A DNA stretch of 41,110 nucleotides from assembly GCA_948766235.1 (NCBI GenBank), contig CAQCFX010000011.1:1-41110 (forward strand), read 5' to 3'. Below, one piece after another: positions 8,026-14,601 of the stretch; position 1 is the first letter of the stretch; every line of letters starts with the position of its first letter. Under the pieces are notes generated by a model. That model saw only the letters and a list, made by a program, of their open reading frames with translations. It searched no databases and was not told the DNA's origin. Both the position numbers and the translations under genes were made by a program. This stretch comes from an uncultured Oscillospiraceae bacterium (GTDB taxonomy: Bacteria; Bacillota; Clostridia; Oscillospirales; Oscillospiraceae).

Positions 8026-8128
8026 GCCGTCTGCTGCAACAGGCGGCTCACTGAGCGTTGGGGCATACCAACCCCGATGACTTAGCTGCTGATACCAGTT
8101 GTGGCAACCGTCTTTCGGGTTTCCACAC
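8015..8128 (-). ncRNA. Putative antisense RNA to the left small peptide
   Basis: A minus-strand promoter (8161-8133) would start an RNA at about 8126. It ends after the hairpin at 8021-8053, whose minus-strand exit is CTTTTCCTTTTTA. The predicted RNA is about 110 bases and is complementary to the 3' end and downstream region of the small-peptide mRNA, as in txpA/RatA or bsrG/SR4. It begins with TGTGGAAACCC, then AAAGACGGTTGCCA, both also found in the 5' leader of the sense RNA (7774-7784 and 7834-7846). Confidence 0.55.
8021..8053 (-). terminator. Terminator of the antisense RNA
   Basis: AGTGAGCCGtCTG and CAGgCGGCTCACT form a long stem around CTGCAA. On the minus strand it is followed by TTTTCCTTTTTA; the plus-strand exit is not T-rich, so it works mainly leftward. 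It overlaps the stop codon of the small peptide. Confidence 0.7.
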
Positions 8129-8132
8129 TATT

Positions 8133-8161
8133 ATTATAACCCAGTCACTATAAAATTTCAA
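8133..8161 (-). promoter_or_regulatory. Promoter of the antisense RNA
   Basis: On the minus strand TTGAAA (8161-8156), 17 bases, then TATAAT (8138-8133). It is stronger by consensus at the -10 than the opposing promoter at 7739. Between this promoter and 8338 I see no gene that I can support. Confidence 0.75.
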
Positions 8162-8337
8162 CCTTTTTGGTGAAAAACTGTGTATCTTTTCCGCACAGCT
8201 TGATATAAGTATTAGGCGCTTTCAACGGATTCCACCCTCCTCGGCCGATCCAGCATTGGGTCCCTGAGTCATCTGGCCCGCATTTGCGTTTACTTAAGCA
8301 ATGGGAAAAGAGTTCGCAAGCGACGGGAACATTACAG

Positions 8338-8374
8338 GGCACTCTTTGCTTGATCGCAGAGAGTGCCTTTTTAA
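8338..8374 (+). terminator. Terminator upstream of the moron-like gene
   Basis: GGCACTCT and AGAGTGCC form an 8-base stem around a 13-base loop, followed by TTTTT. It could end the small-peptide mRNA that starts at 7774 and insulates the following gene. Confidence 0.8.
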
Positions 8375-8381
8375 CTTCACT

Positions 8382-8411
8382 TTGCAAAACCGCAACTCAG
8401 CTTACTATAAA
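8382..8411 (+). promoter_or_regulatory. Promoter of the plus-strand membrane protein gene
   Basis: TTGCAA, 18 bases, TATAAA (8406-8411), directly after the terminator at 8338-8374 and 28 bases before the GTG start. With the terminator at 9098-9136 it makes the gene a self-contained unit. Confidence 0.6.
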
Positions 8412-8438
8412 ATCTATTTTGAAAGGGCGTGTTTTATC

Positions 8439-9053
8439 GTGCGGGAGCAAATTATATCTTTTTTCCTTGGCGTGGTCGCCTCATTCCTGGTCTGGCTTTT
8501 TACAACCAAATTCAGCCGCGTGAAAATCGTCTTTTCAAGAGAATTGACAGGAAACACAGACCCTAACAATGAATCATTGTATCACTACAGCGTGGATGTG
8601 ACCAACAAAGGACATCGAGACCTGATTGACCTGCATATGCAGGCCAAAATCACCATTATAGGGGCTGACGCTAAAAACCCAGGGCTAAAATGTTTCGCCC
8701 TCCTCAATTTAGACTACTCCTCCAATCTGCCCTATCTGCCGCCTGCCGGTTCCAGGGATAGGCTCTGGCCCAACAAAAACACCGGCAGAATCATGTACGC
8801 TGTTGATATGACAGATGCATACACGGAATTCTCGAAGGTGTTTTACGATTCCCATATACGGGAAAAAGCGCTCAATAAAACCTTGCAACTGGACGACATA
8901 TTCGCCGTCTACCCAGATGCGGCACTTCAATTTCATCTGTTCGGGTACGATGCCTTTACAGGCGCGAGAAAAATGTACCGTTCACAATACTACCGCAGAG
9001 AGAACCTCCGAACCTTCTCTCGGCCGGTTCTAAACAGCCCTACAGCTCCTTAA
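8439..9053 (+). CDS. Hypothetical membrane-anchored prophage protein (moron candidate)
   Basis: A 204-residue protein starting at GTG 8439 after GAAAGGG. Residues 5-24 (IISFFLGVVASFLVWLF) are one membrane helix; the rest is soluble and contains a beta-rich stretch (YHYSVDVTNKGHRDLIDLHM) that looks like an immunoglobulin-like or CARDB-like fold. I do not recognise the family. It is the only larger plus-strand gene in the phage part, has its own promoter and terminators, and lies at the left end. Those are the marks of a gene expressed in the lysogen, such as superinfection exclusion or host modification. That role is inferred from position. An upstream in-frame ATG at 8301 is rejected because the terminator would lie inside it. 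Confidence 0.65.
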   Translation: MREQIISFFLGVVASFLVWLFTTKFSRVKIVFSRELTGNTDPNNESLYHYSVDVTNKGHRDLIDLHMQAKITIIGADAKNPGLKCFALLNLDYSSNLPYLPPAGSRDRLWPNKNTGRIMYAVDMTDAYTEFSKVFYDSHIREKALNKTLQLDDIFAVYPDAALQFHLFGYDAFTGARKMYRSQYYRRENLRTFSRPVLNSPTAP

Positions 9054-9097
9054 TCCTGCACTGTTTAAGAATGCAAAAAGAAACGCCTTCACCCAAA

Positions 9098-9137
9098 ATG
9101 AAAGGGAGCCGGATATCCGGCCCCCTTTCATTTTTAA
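9098..9137. terminator. Bidirectional terminator between the moron-like gene and the lysis operon
   Basis: An almost perfect palindrome: ATGAAAGGG-A-GCCGG, ATAT, CCGGC-C-CCCTTTCAT, then TTTTT on the plus side. The minus side follows with TTTTGGG. It ends the membrane protein gene from the left and the late phage operon from the right. Confidence 0.85.
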
Positions 9138-9161
9138 TTATCTTTTGTGTTCGCTGTGTCC

Positions 9162-10454
9162 TCAGTCCAGCTTCCCCGCCGCATCCAGCGTAGTCATGAC
9201 CCGGCAGTAGTCCTCGGACACGTCCAGCACGTTGTCGTCCAGCCGGTTGGGGTCGGGGTCGCTCCGGCCCTTCAGCCATCCGCGCTCCATCAGCTTGCGG
9301 ATGGTGGGCTGATAGCTGGCCGGGACGTCCTTCAGCTTCTGATAGTATTTCATCTCGTCGTCCTCCTCTTTATCCTCAATTTGGGAGTAATCCACCCACG
9401 GCAGCTTGCCGTGCTTAGTCCAGCGCCGGGTCCCGGCGGTGCCGGGGATGAGCTTCGCGGAGACATTCGAGCAGGTGGACCGCTGCACCCCGCCCAGCCA
9501 CTTGGGCGTGGCCTCCACCACTTTGCCCTCTCCCACATACACCCCGATGTGGCCGTCCATCCACACCGCCTCGGCGGGGACAATCGCGGCAAAATCGGTG
9601 GACACCTCCCGGCAGCAGTCAATCATCTTTTTCGCGTCATAGTCGGGCACGCCGTTGCAGGCGTACCCCGCCCCGCCGTAGGTGCGGGTCATGTCGCCGG
9701 ACCAGCCCCACAGAATGCCCTTGAGCAAGCCGATGCAGTCAAAGATAAAGCCCCGGTTTTTGATGGCGTTGGCCTTGGCCAGCCACTGCTTGTTGGTCTG
9801 GGCGTTGCCGCCCTGGGTGGTGGCCCGGGCAATCATCCTGTCGTTGGCGGGCCAGCCCCAGGGGCCCAGCATATAGCTGGTTTTGTAGCGGTCTGCGATG
9901 TCCAGCGCCTTGGCGCACAGCTCCGCCGCCGTCATGAGATAGCTCACGTTTACCCCTCCTCCGTATAAATCCAGAAACATTTCCCCCAGCTGCGCCCGCC
10001 GCGCACAGTTCTCCGCGCTCTGATTAGCGGGCCGCTCGAATTTGAGCAGCACCGCATCCGACGCCTCCCGCACCGTGGCGGCGGTCTTCAGCGTGGCCAG
10101 CACGCCCCGGAAACTCCCGGACAGCTCCTGCATCAGAAAGCCCAGCTGCATTTCCAGGTCCCCAATAGACGCGCCACGTTTTTGAGCACAGGTCAGCAGC
10201 CCCGCCTTGCGGTCCGGGTTCGTCCACTGGGCCACCCCGTACCCCGCCCCATCGGTGGCAAAACCCGTATAGGCCCCGCTGTCCACCGCCGCCGTATAGG
10301 AGGCGTCCGTATACCCCAGCTTTTTCTCAAAACTGTTTTGCAGGTTTCGGGGGTTCAGCCCGCTCTCCGCCTGGAGGTTGCCCATCAGCCCCGCCGCGCC
10401 GGCCGGCGTCAGCCCGGCGGCCAGCAGCTTGTCCCAAATCAAGCCGTCATTCAT
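9162..10454 (-). CDS. Endolysin: phage tail-type lysozyme plus NlpC/P60-like domain
   Basis: About 430 residues from the ATG at 10454 (ATG 10460 and GTG 10463 are alternatives). Residues 1-150 resemble the Phage_lysozyme2 family: MNDGLIWDKLLAAGLTPAGA, then GLMGNLQAESGLNP with the probable catalytic Glu30, and YGVAQWTNPDRK. Residues 175-335 resemble an NlpC/P60 amidase or endopeptidase, with FDCIGL (Cys240) and GHIGVYVGEG (His302). A C-terminal stretch (about 350-430) reads like a small wall-binding or helical repeat domain. The enzyme would cut host peptidoglycan at lysis. It overlaps the holin gene by eight bases. It is the last gene of the late operon and stops before the palindromic terminator. 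Confidence 0.85.
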   Translation of the reverse strand: MNDGLIWDKLLAAGLTPAGAAGLMGNLQAESGLNPRNLQNSFEKKLGYTDASYTAAVDSGAYTGFATDGAGYGVAQWTNPDRKAGLLTCAQKRGASIGDLEMQLGFLMQELSGSFRGVLATLKTAATVREASDAVLLKFERPANQSAENCARRAQLGEMFLDLYGGGVNVSYLMTAAELCAKALDIADRYKTSYMLGPWGWPANDRMIARATTQGGNAQTNKQWLAKANAIKNRGFIFDCIGLLKGILWGWSGDMTRTYGGAGYACNGVPDYDAKKMIDCCREVSTDFAAIVPAEAVWMDGHIGVYVGEGKVVEATPKWLGGVQRSTCSNVSAKLIPGTAGTRRWTKHGKLPWVDYSQIEDKEEDDEMKYYQKLKDVPASYQPTIRKLMERGWLKGRSDPDPNRLDDNVLDVSEDYCRVMTTLDAAGKLD

Positions 10455-10923
10455 CCCCATCACCGCCCAGCTTGTCCCCCGCGCCGTCCACCGCGCTTTT
10501 GCTCATGGCCAGCAGCTTCCCCAGCCACTGGGGCACCGGCGCGCCCATGGCCGCCCCATTCTCTGCGATGCTGCCCAGCTCCGTCACGATGTACCACACC
10601 AGCACCACCGGGCACACCAGTCCGGCGTACTGGAAGGGCAGCTCCACCAGGGGCAGGTTGGCCAGCACCAGCGCCAGCAGCATATCCACCCCCGCGCTCA
10701 CCGCCACCACCACAATCATGCCGCATTTGTGCCAGATACCCTCCCGGGCCCTGCCGCTGGACCACTCCCCCTCCTTGGCCGCCGCCAGCGAGCCGGTGAG
10801 GTAGTCCAGCGCCATGCACCCAATCCACCCCACCACCAACCAGCCCAGCCAGCCCCACAGGCCGGTGAGCAGGCCCACTGCCGCGGCCGCAGCCGCTTTG
10901 ATGCTGTTGATTGTTTTGTCCAT
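10447..10923 (-). CDS. Holin (phage holin family 4-like, toxin secretion/lysis)
   Basis: A 158-residue membrane protein with three or four hydrophobic helices: residues 9-40 (AAAAAVGLLTGLWGWLGWLV), 70-90 and 95-120. The WIGCMALDYLTGSLAAAKEG motif and the SSGRAREGIWHKCGMIVVV stretch are characteristic of the holin family that includes TcdE and Bacillus phi29-type holins (Phage_holin_4). It would open the inner membrane for the endolysin encoded immediately downstream. A good ribosome binding site (GGAG) precedes the start. The C-terminal tail is charged, as in most holins. Confidence 0.88.
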   Translation of the reverse strand: MDKTINSIKAAAAAAVGLLTGLWGWLGWLVVGWIGCMALDYLTGSLAAAKEGEWSSGRAREGIWHKCGMIVVVAVSAGVDMLLALVLANLPLVELPFQYAGLVCPVVLVWYIVTELGSIAENGAAMGAPVPQWLGKLLAMSKSAVDGAGDKLGGDGDE

Positions 10924-10964
10924 TTTTCAGCACTCCTTTGTTTAAAATCTTTTCGGCGGAGGCA

Positions 10965-11006
10965 AAAACCGCCCCCGCTTTCTCAACTTGACAAAACGGG
11001 GGCGGC
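10965..11006 (-). terminator. Terminator of the right small-peptide mRNA, overlapping the opposing promoter
   Basis: On the minus strand CCGCCCCCG and CGGGGGCGG flank a 19-base loop and are followed by TTTTTG. The loop contains the -35 box of the plus-strand promoter at 10988-11016, so the two signals share sequence. Confidence 0.8.
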
Positions 11007-11016
11007 TGGGTATAAT
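10988..11016 (+). promoter_or_regulatory. Promoter of the antisense RNA to the right small peptide
   Basis: TTGACA (10988-10993), 17 bases, TATAAT (11011-11016): a perfect consensus promoter reading against the phage operon. The RNA should begin at about 11023 with AGAAGGGCGCTGCTACAT. Confidence 0.85.
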
Positions 11017-11099
11017 GAATATAGAAGGGCGCTGCTACATGGCGGTTAGCCCTGACCTTTCAACTAAACTACGTTAGCCGTCTGGGTGCCACCGGGCGG

Positions 11100-11195
11100 C
11101 TAACACGCTTTCTGGGCCGTGGCTATCATCAGCGCAAGCACGATGACAAACCATATCAGGACACGCAGGGCCTGCGCCCCGCGCCCATTTCCCAT
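11100..11195 (-). CDS. Putative small hydrophobic peptide (type I toxin-like)
   Basis: A 31-residue peptide starting at ATG 11195, eight bases after AGGGGG; an ATG two codons earlier (11201) is too close to that site. The sequence is MGNGRGAQALRVLIW followed by one membrane helix (FVIVLALMIATA) and QKAC. It is too small for ordinary gene callers. It has its own promoter on the minus strand, its own terminator, and a fully overlapping antisense RNA, which together give the layout of a type I toxin. It sits between the fibre gene and the holin. I do not recognise a named family; toxicity is inferred. Confidence 0.6.
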   Translation of the reverse strand: MGNGRGAQALRVLIWFVIVLALMIATAQKAC

Positions 11196-11261
11196 GAGCA
11201 TCACCCCCTTTCGCAAGGGAGTGGCTAACCGCCTTTATGTAACAGCGTCCTTCTAAATGGC

Positions 11262-11291
11262 AGTATACCATTGCGCGCCGCGTTTTGTCAA
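11262..11291 (-). promoter_or_regulatory. Promoter of the right small-peptide mRNA
   Basis: On the minus strand TTGACA (11291-11286), 18 bases, TATACT (11267-11262). The RNA would start at about 11254 with AGAAGGACGCTGTTACAT and have a leader of about 60 bases before the ATG. The leader includes GGCGGTTAGCC, as in the opposing RNA. Confidence 0.8.
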
Positions 11292-11305
11292 ATATCGACG
11301 CAGTC

Positions 11306-11332
11306 AGCCGCCCAACTTGGGCGGTTTTTTTG
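11306..11332 (+). terminator. Terminator of the plus-strand antisense RNA
   Basis: CCGCCCAA and TTGGGCGG meet in a tight hairpin followed by seven T residues. It lies just upstream of the -35 box of the opposing promoter, mirroring the arrangement at the other end of the locus. Confidence 0.85.
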
Positions 11333-11335
11333 CGC

Positions 11336-12052
11336 TCAAACGGCCGGTCCGGCGGTTAACGTGCCAGTTCCGGCGTTGCCGTAGAACTTTGCGCCCACCA
11401 AATCGTACAGGCCCACCACGCCGGAGGGGTTGATACAAGGGACGAAGTCGCGGGTCAAGGTTGATCCTCTGTGTTTGATTTGAGCTGAATAGAGTTTGCA
11501 GGGGACACTTTCATATTGGGAAGTAAAAGTGCCGCTAAACAAGTAGATGGAGTTTTTTTCAGATGGGTACGTATAGGTATTAGTCCTTGTCAATGGAAAC
11601 ATGGTGTCTCCCACAATAAAATTCCCAGCTTTAAAATCAATGCCGATCGTCAAACGTTTATTTGAGATGCTGGCCGTTCTCGTAATGGCAGAAGCGGTGT
11701 AGTGCCAATCTTTCAGCGTCGTCTCAGATTCTCTCCAAAACAAGAGCCGATAATAGGTATTAACATAAAGCCAAGATGCTTTGTAAATGATGTACTGTCT
11801 GGCGCTTCCACTATACGTTTCCGCCTCAATATCCATCATGATTTGAGTTCCGTAATAGTCAACACCTTGGACTCCTGTATCAAAACCGCTTTGTGCATCG
11901 ACATGGACATACTCCACCTCCGTATACCCCTCCGGCAGCCGGGACGGCTTTTTCTCCGCCCCCAGCACCAGCGTCTCCCCCAGATACGCCTTTTTGATTT
12001 CCTGTCCGCCAAGACGCAGGGCGGAGATATTCTGTGTTCCCAGTTTTATCAT
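11336..12052 (-). CDS. Distal tail appendage protein with LamG-like domain (receptor-binding candidate)
   Basis: A 238-residue protein from ATG 12052. The N-terminal 35 residues (MIKLGTQNISALRLGGQEIK) are a linker type common in gut phage tail tips. From LPEGYTEVEYVHVDAQ to the end it reads like the LamG/concanavalin-type module often found on phage adhesins, closing with RDFVPCINPSGVVGLYDLV and KFYGNAGTGTLTAGP. It likely binds a cell-surface glycan or protein. Four bases separate it from the large fibre gene upstream. Its central part is AT-richer than the structural genes, which suggests exchange. Confidence 0.75.
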   Translation of the reverse strand: MIKLGTQNISALRLGGQEIKKAYLGETLVLGAEKKPSRLPEGYTEVEYVHVDAQSGFDTGVQGVDYYGTQIMMDIEAETYSGSARQYIIYKASWLYVNTYYRLLFWRESETTLKDWHYTASAITRTASISNKRLTIGIDFKAGNFIVGDTMFPLTRTNTYTYPSEKNSIYLFSGTFTSQYESVPCKLYSAQIKHRGSTLTRDFVPCINPSGVVGLYDLVGAKFYGNAGTGTLTAGPAV

Positions 12053-12056
12053 GGCC

Positions 12057-13715
12057 CTACTCCTTGATGAGATACAGCGTGGCGGCATCCTTCGCGGCCA
12101 GCGCGTCATACTCGCTCTGGGTCAGGGCCTGGACGGCGGAGACCGACCCGGCGCTCACCGCGCCCACCTCCGATGCGGTGGGCGTCCAGGTGTCCGGCCT
12201 GGCCCCCACCATCGCCGCCGTGTAGTCCCCGTTCTGCGGCGTCACCGCCCCGGTGCGCCCGTTGAAGCTGGCCACGCCGGCGGTTCCGCCTCCCCCGCCT
12301 TCGCCGAGGTCGTCGCTGTTGAGGCGGACGATGTTGTTCTTGCCGTTGTTCACAATGCTGCTCCCGGTGGGGAACAGATTGTCGGTGACCAGGCATTCGC
12401 TCCAGTTGTCGTCAATCTGGATGGGCGTGGTGCAACCGAAAATGCGGTTGGCACAGACCAGGGCCTTCGTAATGTAGGTGTTAGGCAGCCGATCATCTTT
12501 TCTCAGATACACACCGATGCTTCCACCCACAATGTTGTTTCCGACAATGCAGGGGGAACTATCATTTTCTACATTAACGTCTCTCTTATAAGCAATGATG
12601 GCAGGCTGGTCGGCCGGTGCTTTCACAAAATTTCCAGAAACCGTGGAGTTGCCCCACGCCCGAATACTGCCAAACATGACGCTGTTGAACGATACCACCG
12701 CCCCGGGTGCCGCATCAATTTCCCCATTAGAAACAACATTGTTGGAAAACAGACCTTCTGTCAGATCAATTTTGCAGTTGGAAAAGGCGTTCCCTATTAC
12801 AGAAATCGGCCCAAAACTGTTGAAAGACACCCGGCCCAGAGACCCATTTGTCTCGATTGTGTTTCCGACGAAAACAACATTCGAAATATTCAGATTGTCA
12901 TAAGTAAAGGTGTCCATATTGACAATTTGTAAATCGTTATTTGTTCGGTTGGTCACAATAAAGACATTGTTGGAGATAACAAAATTGGAGCGATGCTCGC
13001 AGAAAACGTCCAGTTCTGCGTAGCTTGTGCCAGATGCCTCATCCACTTCCATGCGATTATTGACGAACACAAACTTGCGCGGGCCATCTCCGGCATAACT
13101 TGTACCAATACATATGTTTCGGAAGGTACAGGTGTCAAACAGGACTGTTCCATATCCATAGAAAATATCAGATACTTCGAGAGAGGCCGCAGGCTGAAAT
13201 GTGATTCCAAAAAGTCGAACCACAGTTGAGCCGGATTGTTCTTCCCCGATTCCAATTCCGACCCGCGATTCGAAGGTAAACACCGTGGCCCCCGCTTCAC
13301 CTTCAATAGACACACTCGCATTTGGGTCGGAAAGTTCGATTTTCTCTGCAATGGCGTACTCCCCGCCCAGCACCGCGATCTCTCCGCCGCCCTTCGCCAG
13401 CACCGCCGCGATGGCCGCGTTCAGCTCCGCCTGGTCGTCGGTCCCGTCGCACAGGTAGTCGCAGTCCGCCTGCGTCCACCCGGCCGTGGACGTGCCCACG
13501 GTGACGCGGCAGGTGCGCTTCCCGGAGATGGTGTCAAAGCTCTCGTTAATGGCGTTTGCGGCCCGCTGGGCGGCGTTTACCTGCTCCATGAGGTAGTTAT
13601 ACCCATGCTGCTGGGAAAGTCCCACGTCGGCCCCCGAGGGCGCTACCGTCTGCCCCGTGGTCCAGTTCTCGGGCAGATCGGCAGGCAGGGGTGTGCTCAA
13701 AGGTCTATCGGCCAT
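12057..13715 (-). CDS. Tail fibre / tailspike with right-handed beta-helix
   Basis: A 552-residue fibre. Residues 1-60 are a baseplate-attachment region (WTTGQTVAPSGADVGLSQQH, then a helix NAAQRAANAINESFD). Residues 75-130 (TQADCDYLCDGTDDQAELNAA) are the usual start of a pectate lyase-like beta-helix; the next 320 residues are rich in Val, Asn and Phe repeats such as VSFNSFGPISVIGNAFSN. After a Gly-rich hinge comes ASFNGRTGAVTPQNGDYTAA, a motif common in gut phage fibres, and a C-terminal YDALAAKDAATLYLI tip. The helix core (about 12,500-13,250) is AT-richer than its flanks. No intramolecular chaperone domain is obvious. It would bind or degrade a surface polysaccharide. Confidence 0.82.
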   Translation of the reverse strand: MADRPLSTPLPADLPENWTTGQTVAPSGADVGLSQQHGYNYLMEQVNAAQRAANAINESFDTISGKRTCRVTVGTSTAGWTQADCDYLCDGTDDQAELNAAIAAVLAKGGGEIAVLGGEYAIAEKIELSDPNASVSIEGEAGATVFTFESRVGIGIGEEQSGSTVVRLFGITFQPAASLEVSDIFYGYGTVLFDTCTFRNICIGTSYAGDGPRKFVFVNNRMEVDEASGTSYAELDVFCEHRSNFVISNNVFIVTNRTNNDLQIVNMDTFTYDNLNISNVVFVGNTIETNGSLGRVSFNSFGPISVIGNAFSNCKIDLTEGLFSNNVVSNGEIDAAPGAVVSFNSVMFGSIRAWGNSTVSGNFVKAPADQPAIIAYKRDVNVENDSSPCIVGNNIVGGSIGVYLRKDDRLPNTYITKALVCANRIFGCTTPIQIDDNWSECLVTDNLFPTGSSIVNNGKNNIVRLNSDDLGEGGGGGTAGVASFNGRTGAVTPQNGDYTAAMVGARPDTWTPTASEVGAVSAGSVSAVQALTQSEYDALAAKDAATLYLIKE

Positions 13716-13716
13716 T

Positions 13717-14601
13717 TCAGGCTCCCTCCTTTACGATAAATGCGTGGCGAAACGCCACGGTCTCCTCCGCGATGGGCACGTACACCGCGCTGGACGTCAG
13801 CACTGTGCCCGCCTGGTCCAAAAGCTCAATCCTTGTGACCGCCTCCGCCTGCTCCCGCAGCACCCGGTAGCCCACGCTGGCCACGTTTCCCACGGTGGAG
13901 CGGGACAGGGCCGTAATCACAATGCTCCCGTTGATGCGCACAGACTTGATATCGTTGGCCACAAAGCCCGCCGCCTGGTCCAGAAACGCCTGCTGTATGC
14001 TGGGCTGTCCCGCCATTTTCACAACCTCCTCCTCGTCTCCGCTGAAGAACGGCAGTCGGCCCAATTTCCAACTGCCCAAAATGTAGTTATACTCCCCCAG
14101 GGTGCGGGCAATGGTCTCCGACACCAGGAAGGACGCCGCCACCCGCGGGCGGCTGATGTACACGATATGGCAGGGCTTGATGAGGTCCATGGTCACAGAC
14201 ATCTCGGAGAAATACTGCTGGTCCTCCACCGCCGCCTCGATGTACAGGGTGTATTTGGGATAGTCCACCTCCACCTCCCAATTCCCCGGTCCGAACAGGG
14301 CATCCAGGCGCTGGTACAGAAACGTGAGGGTAAAGGGCGGGTGCATGGACAATCGGTTCAAAATGCGGTCCCGGCGGAAGGCCAGGGTCTCCGTCACCGG
14401 GTTGGCCACGATGTGGAAGATGGCCTCCCAGTCCGCGGCGGTGCCCTCGTCCATGGTCTGGATAAAGAGGTTGGCCCGCACCCGCGCCATGAACGCAGCC
14501 ATGACCCGCAGCTCCTCCCCCTCCGTCCGGCACAGGGCCTGAAAGTCCAGAATCTCCCGGAACCAGGGCGGCCAATACTGGCAGATGTCAATCTCTGGCA
14601 C
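13717..14601 (-). CDS. Baseplate wedge protein, DUF2313/YmfQ-like (XkdU, Mu Gp48-type)
   Basis: A 294-residue protein in the place of XkdU in PBSX. The segment YWPPWFREILDFQALCRTEG, the later RDRILNRLSMHPPFTLTFLY and VEVDYPKYTLYIEA fit the DUF2313 family that follows baseplate J proteins. It probably caps or anchors the fibre to the baseplate. The C-terminal half has beta-rich segments (VRINGSIVITALSRSTVGNV). Its start overlaps the end of the baseplate J gene by 14 bases, indicating coupled translation. The function is assigned from family and position. Confidence 0.85.
   Translation of the reverse strand: MPEIDICQYWPPWFREILDFQALCRTEGEELRVMAAFMARVRANLFIQTMDEGTAADWEAIFHIVANPVTETLAFRRDRILNRLSMHPPFTLTFLYQRLDALFGPGNWEVEVDYPKYTLYIEAAVEDQQYFSEMSVTMDLIKPCHIVYISRPRVAASFLVSETIARTLGEYNYILGSWKLGRLPFFSGDEEEVVKMAGQPSIQQAFLDQAAGFVANDIKSVRINGSIVITALSRSTVGNVASVGYRVLREQAEAVTRIELLDQAGTVLTSSAVYVPIAEETVAFRHAFIVKEGA

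Larger units (their letters stand above)
11023..11332 (+). ncRNA. Putative antisense RNA opposite the right small peptide
   Basis: Defined by the perfect promoter at 10988-11016 and the strong terminator at 11306-11332, giving about 310 bases. It is complementary to the entire small-peptide reading frame (11195-11100). Near its 5' end it carries GGCGGTTAGCC, and then a hairpin GTTAGCCG...CGGCTAAC (11073-11102). Its first bases nearly repeat the 5' end of the opposing mRNA (AGAAGGACGCTGTTACAT). A type I antitoxin role is inferred. Confidence 0.6.

Noticed and set aside
8148..8387. A 79-codon frame on the minus strand near the left prophage end
   Set aside because: It crosses the terminator and two promoters, and has no ribosome binding site or family resemblance.
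11074..11271. A 65-codon minus-strand frame covering the right small-peptide region
   Set aside because: It would begin at the RNA start without a ribosome binding site, and reads in a different frame from the hydrophobic peptide with the good site at 11195.
11336..13715. A diversity-generating retroelement acting on the fibre genes
   Set aside because: No reverse transcriptase gene and no second copy of the fibre end were seen in the window. It could only be excluded fully with the rest of the prophage.
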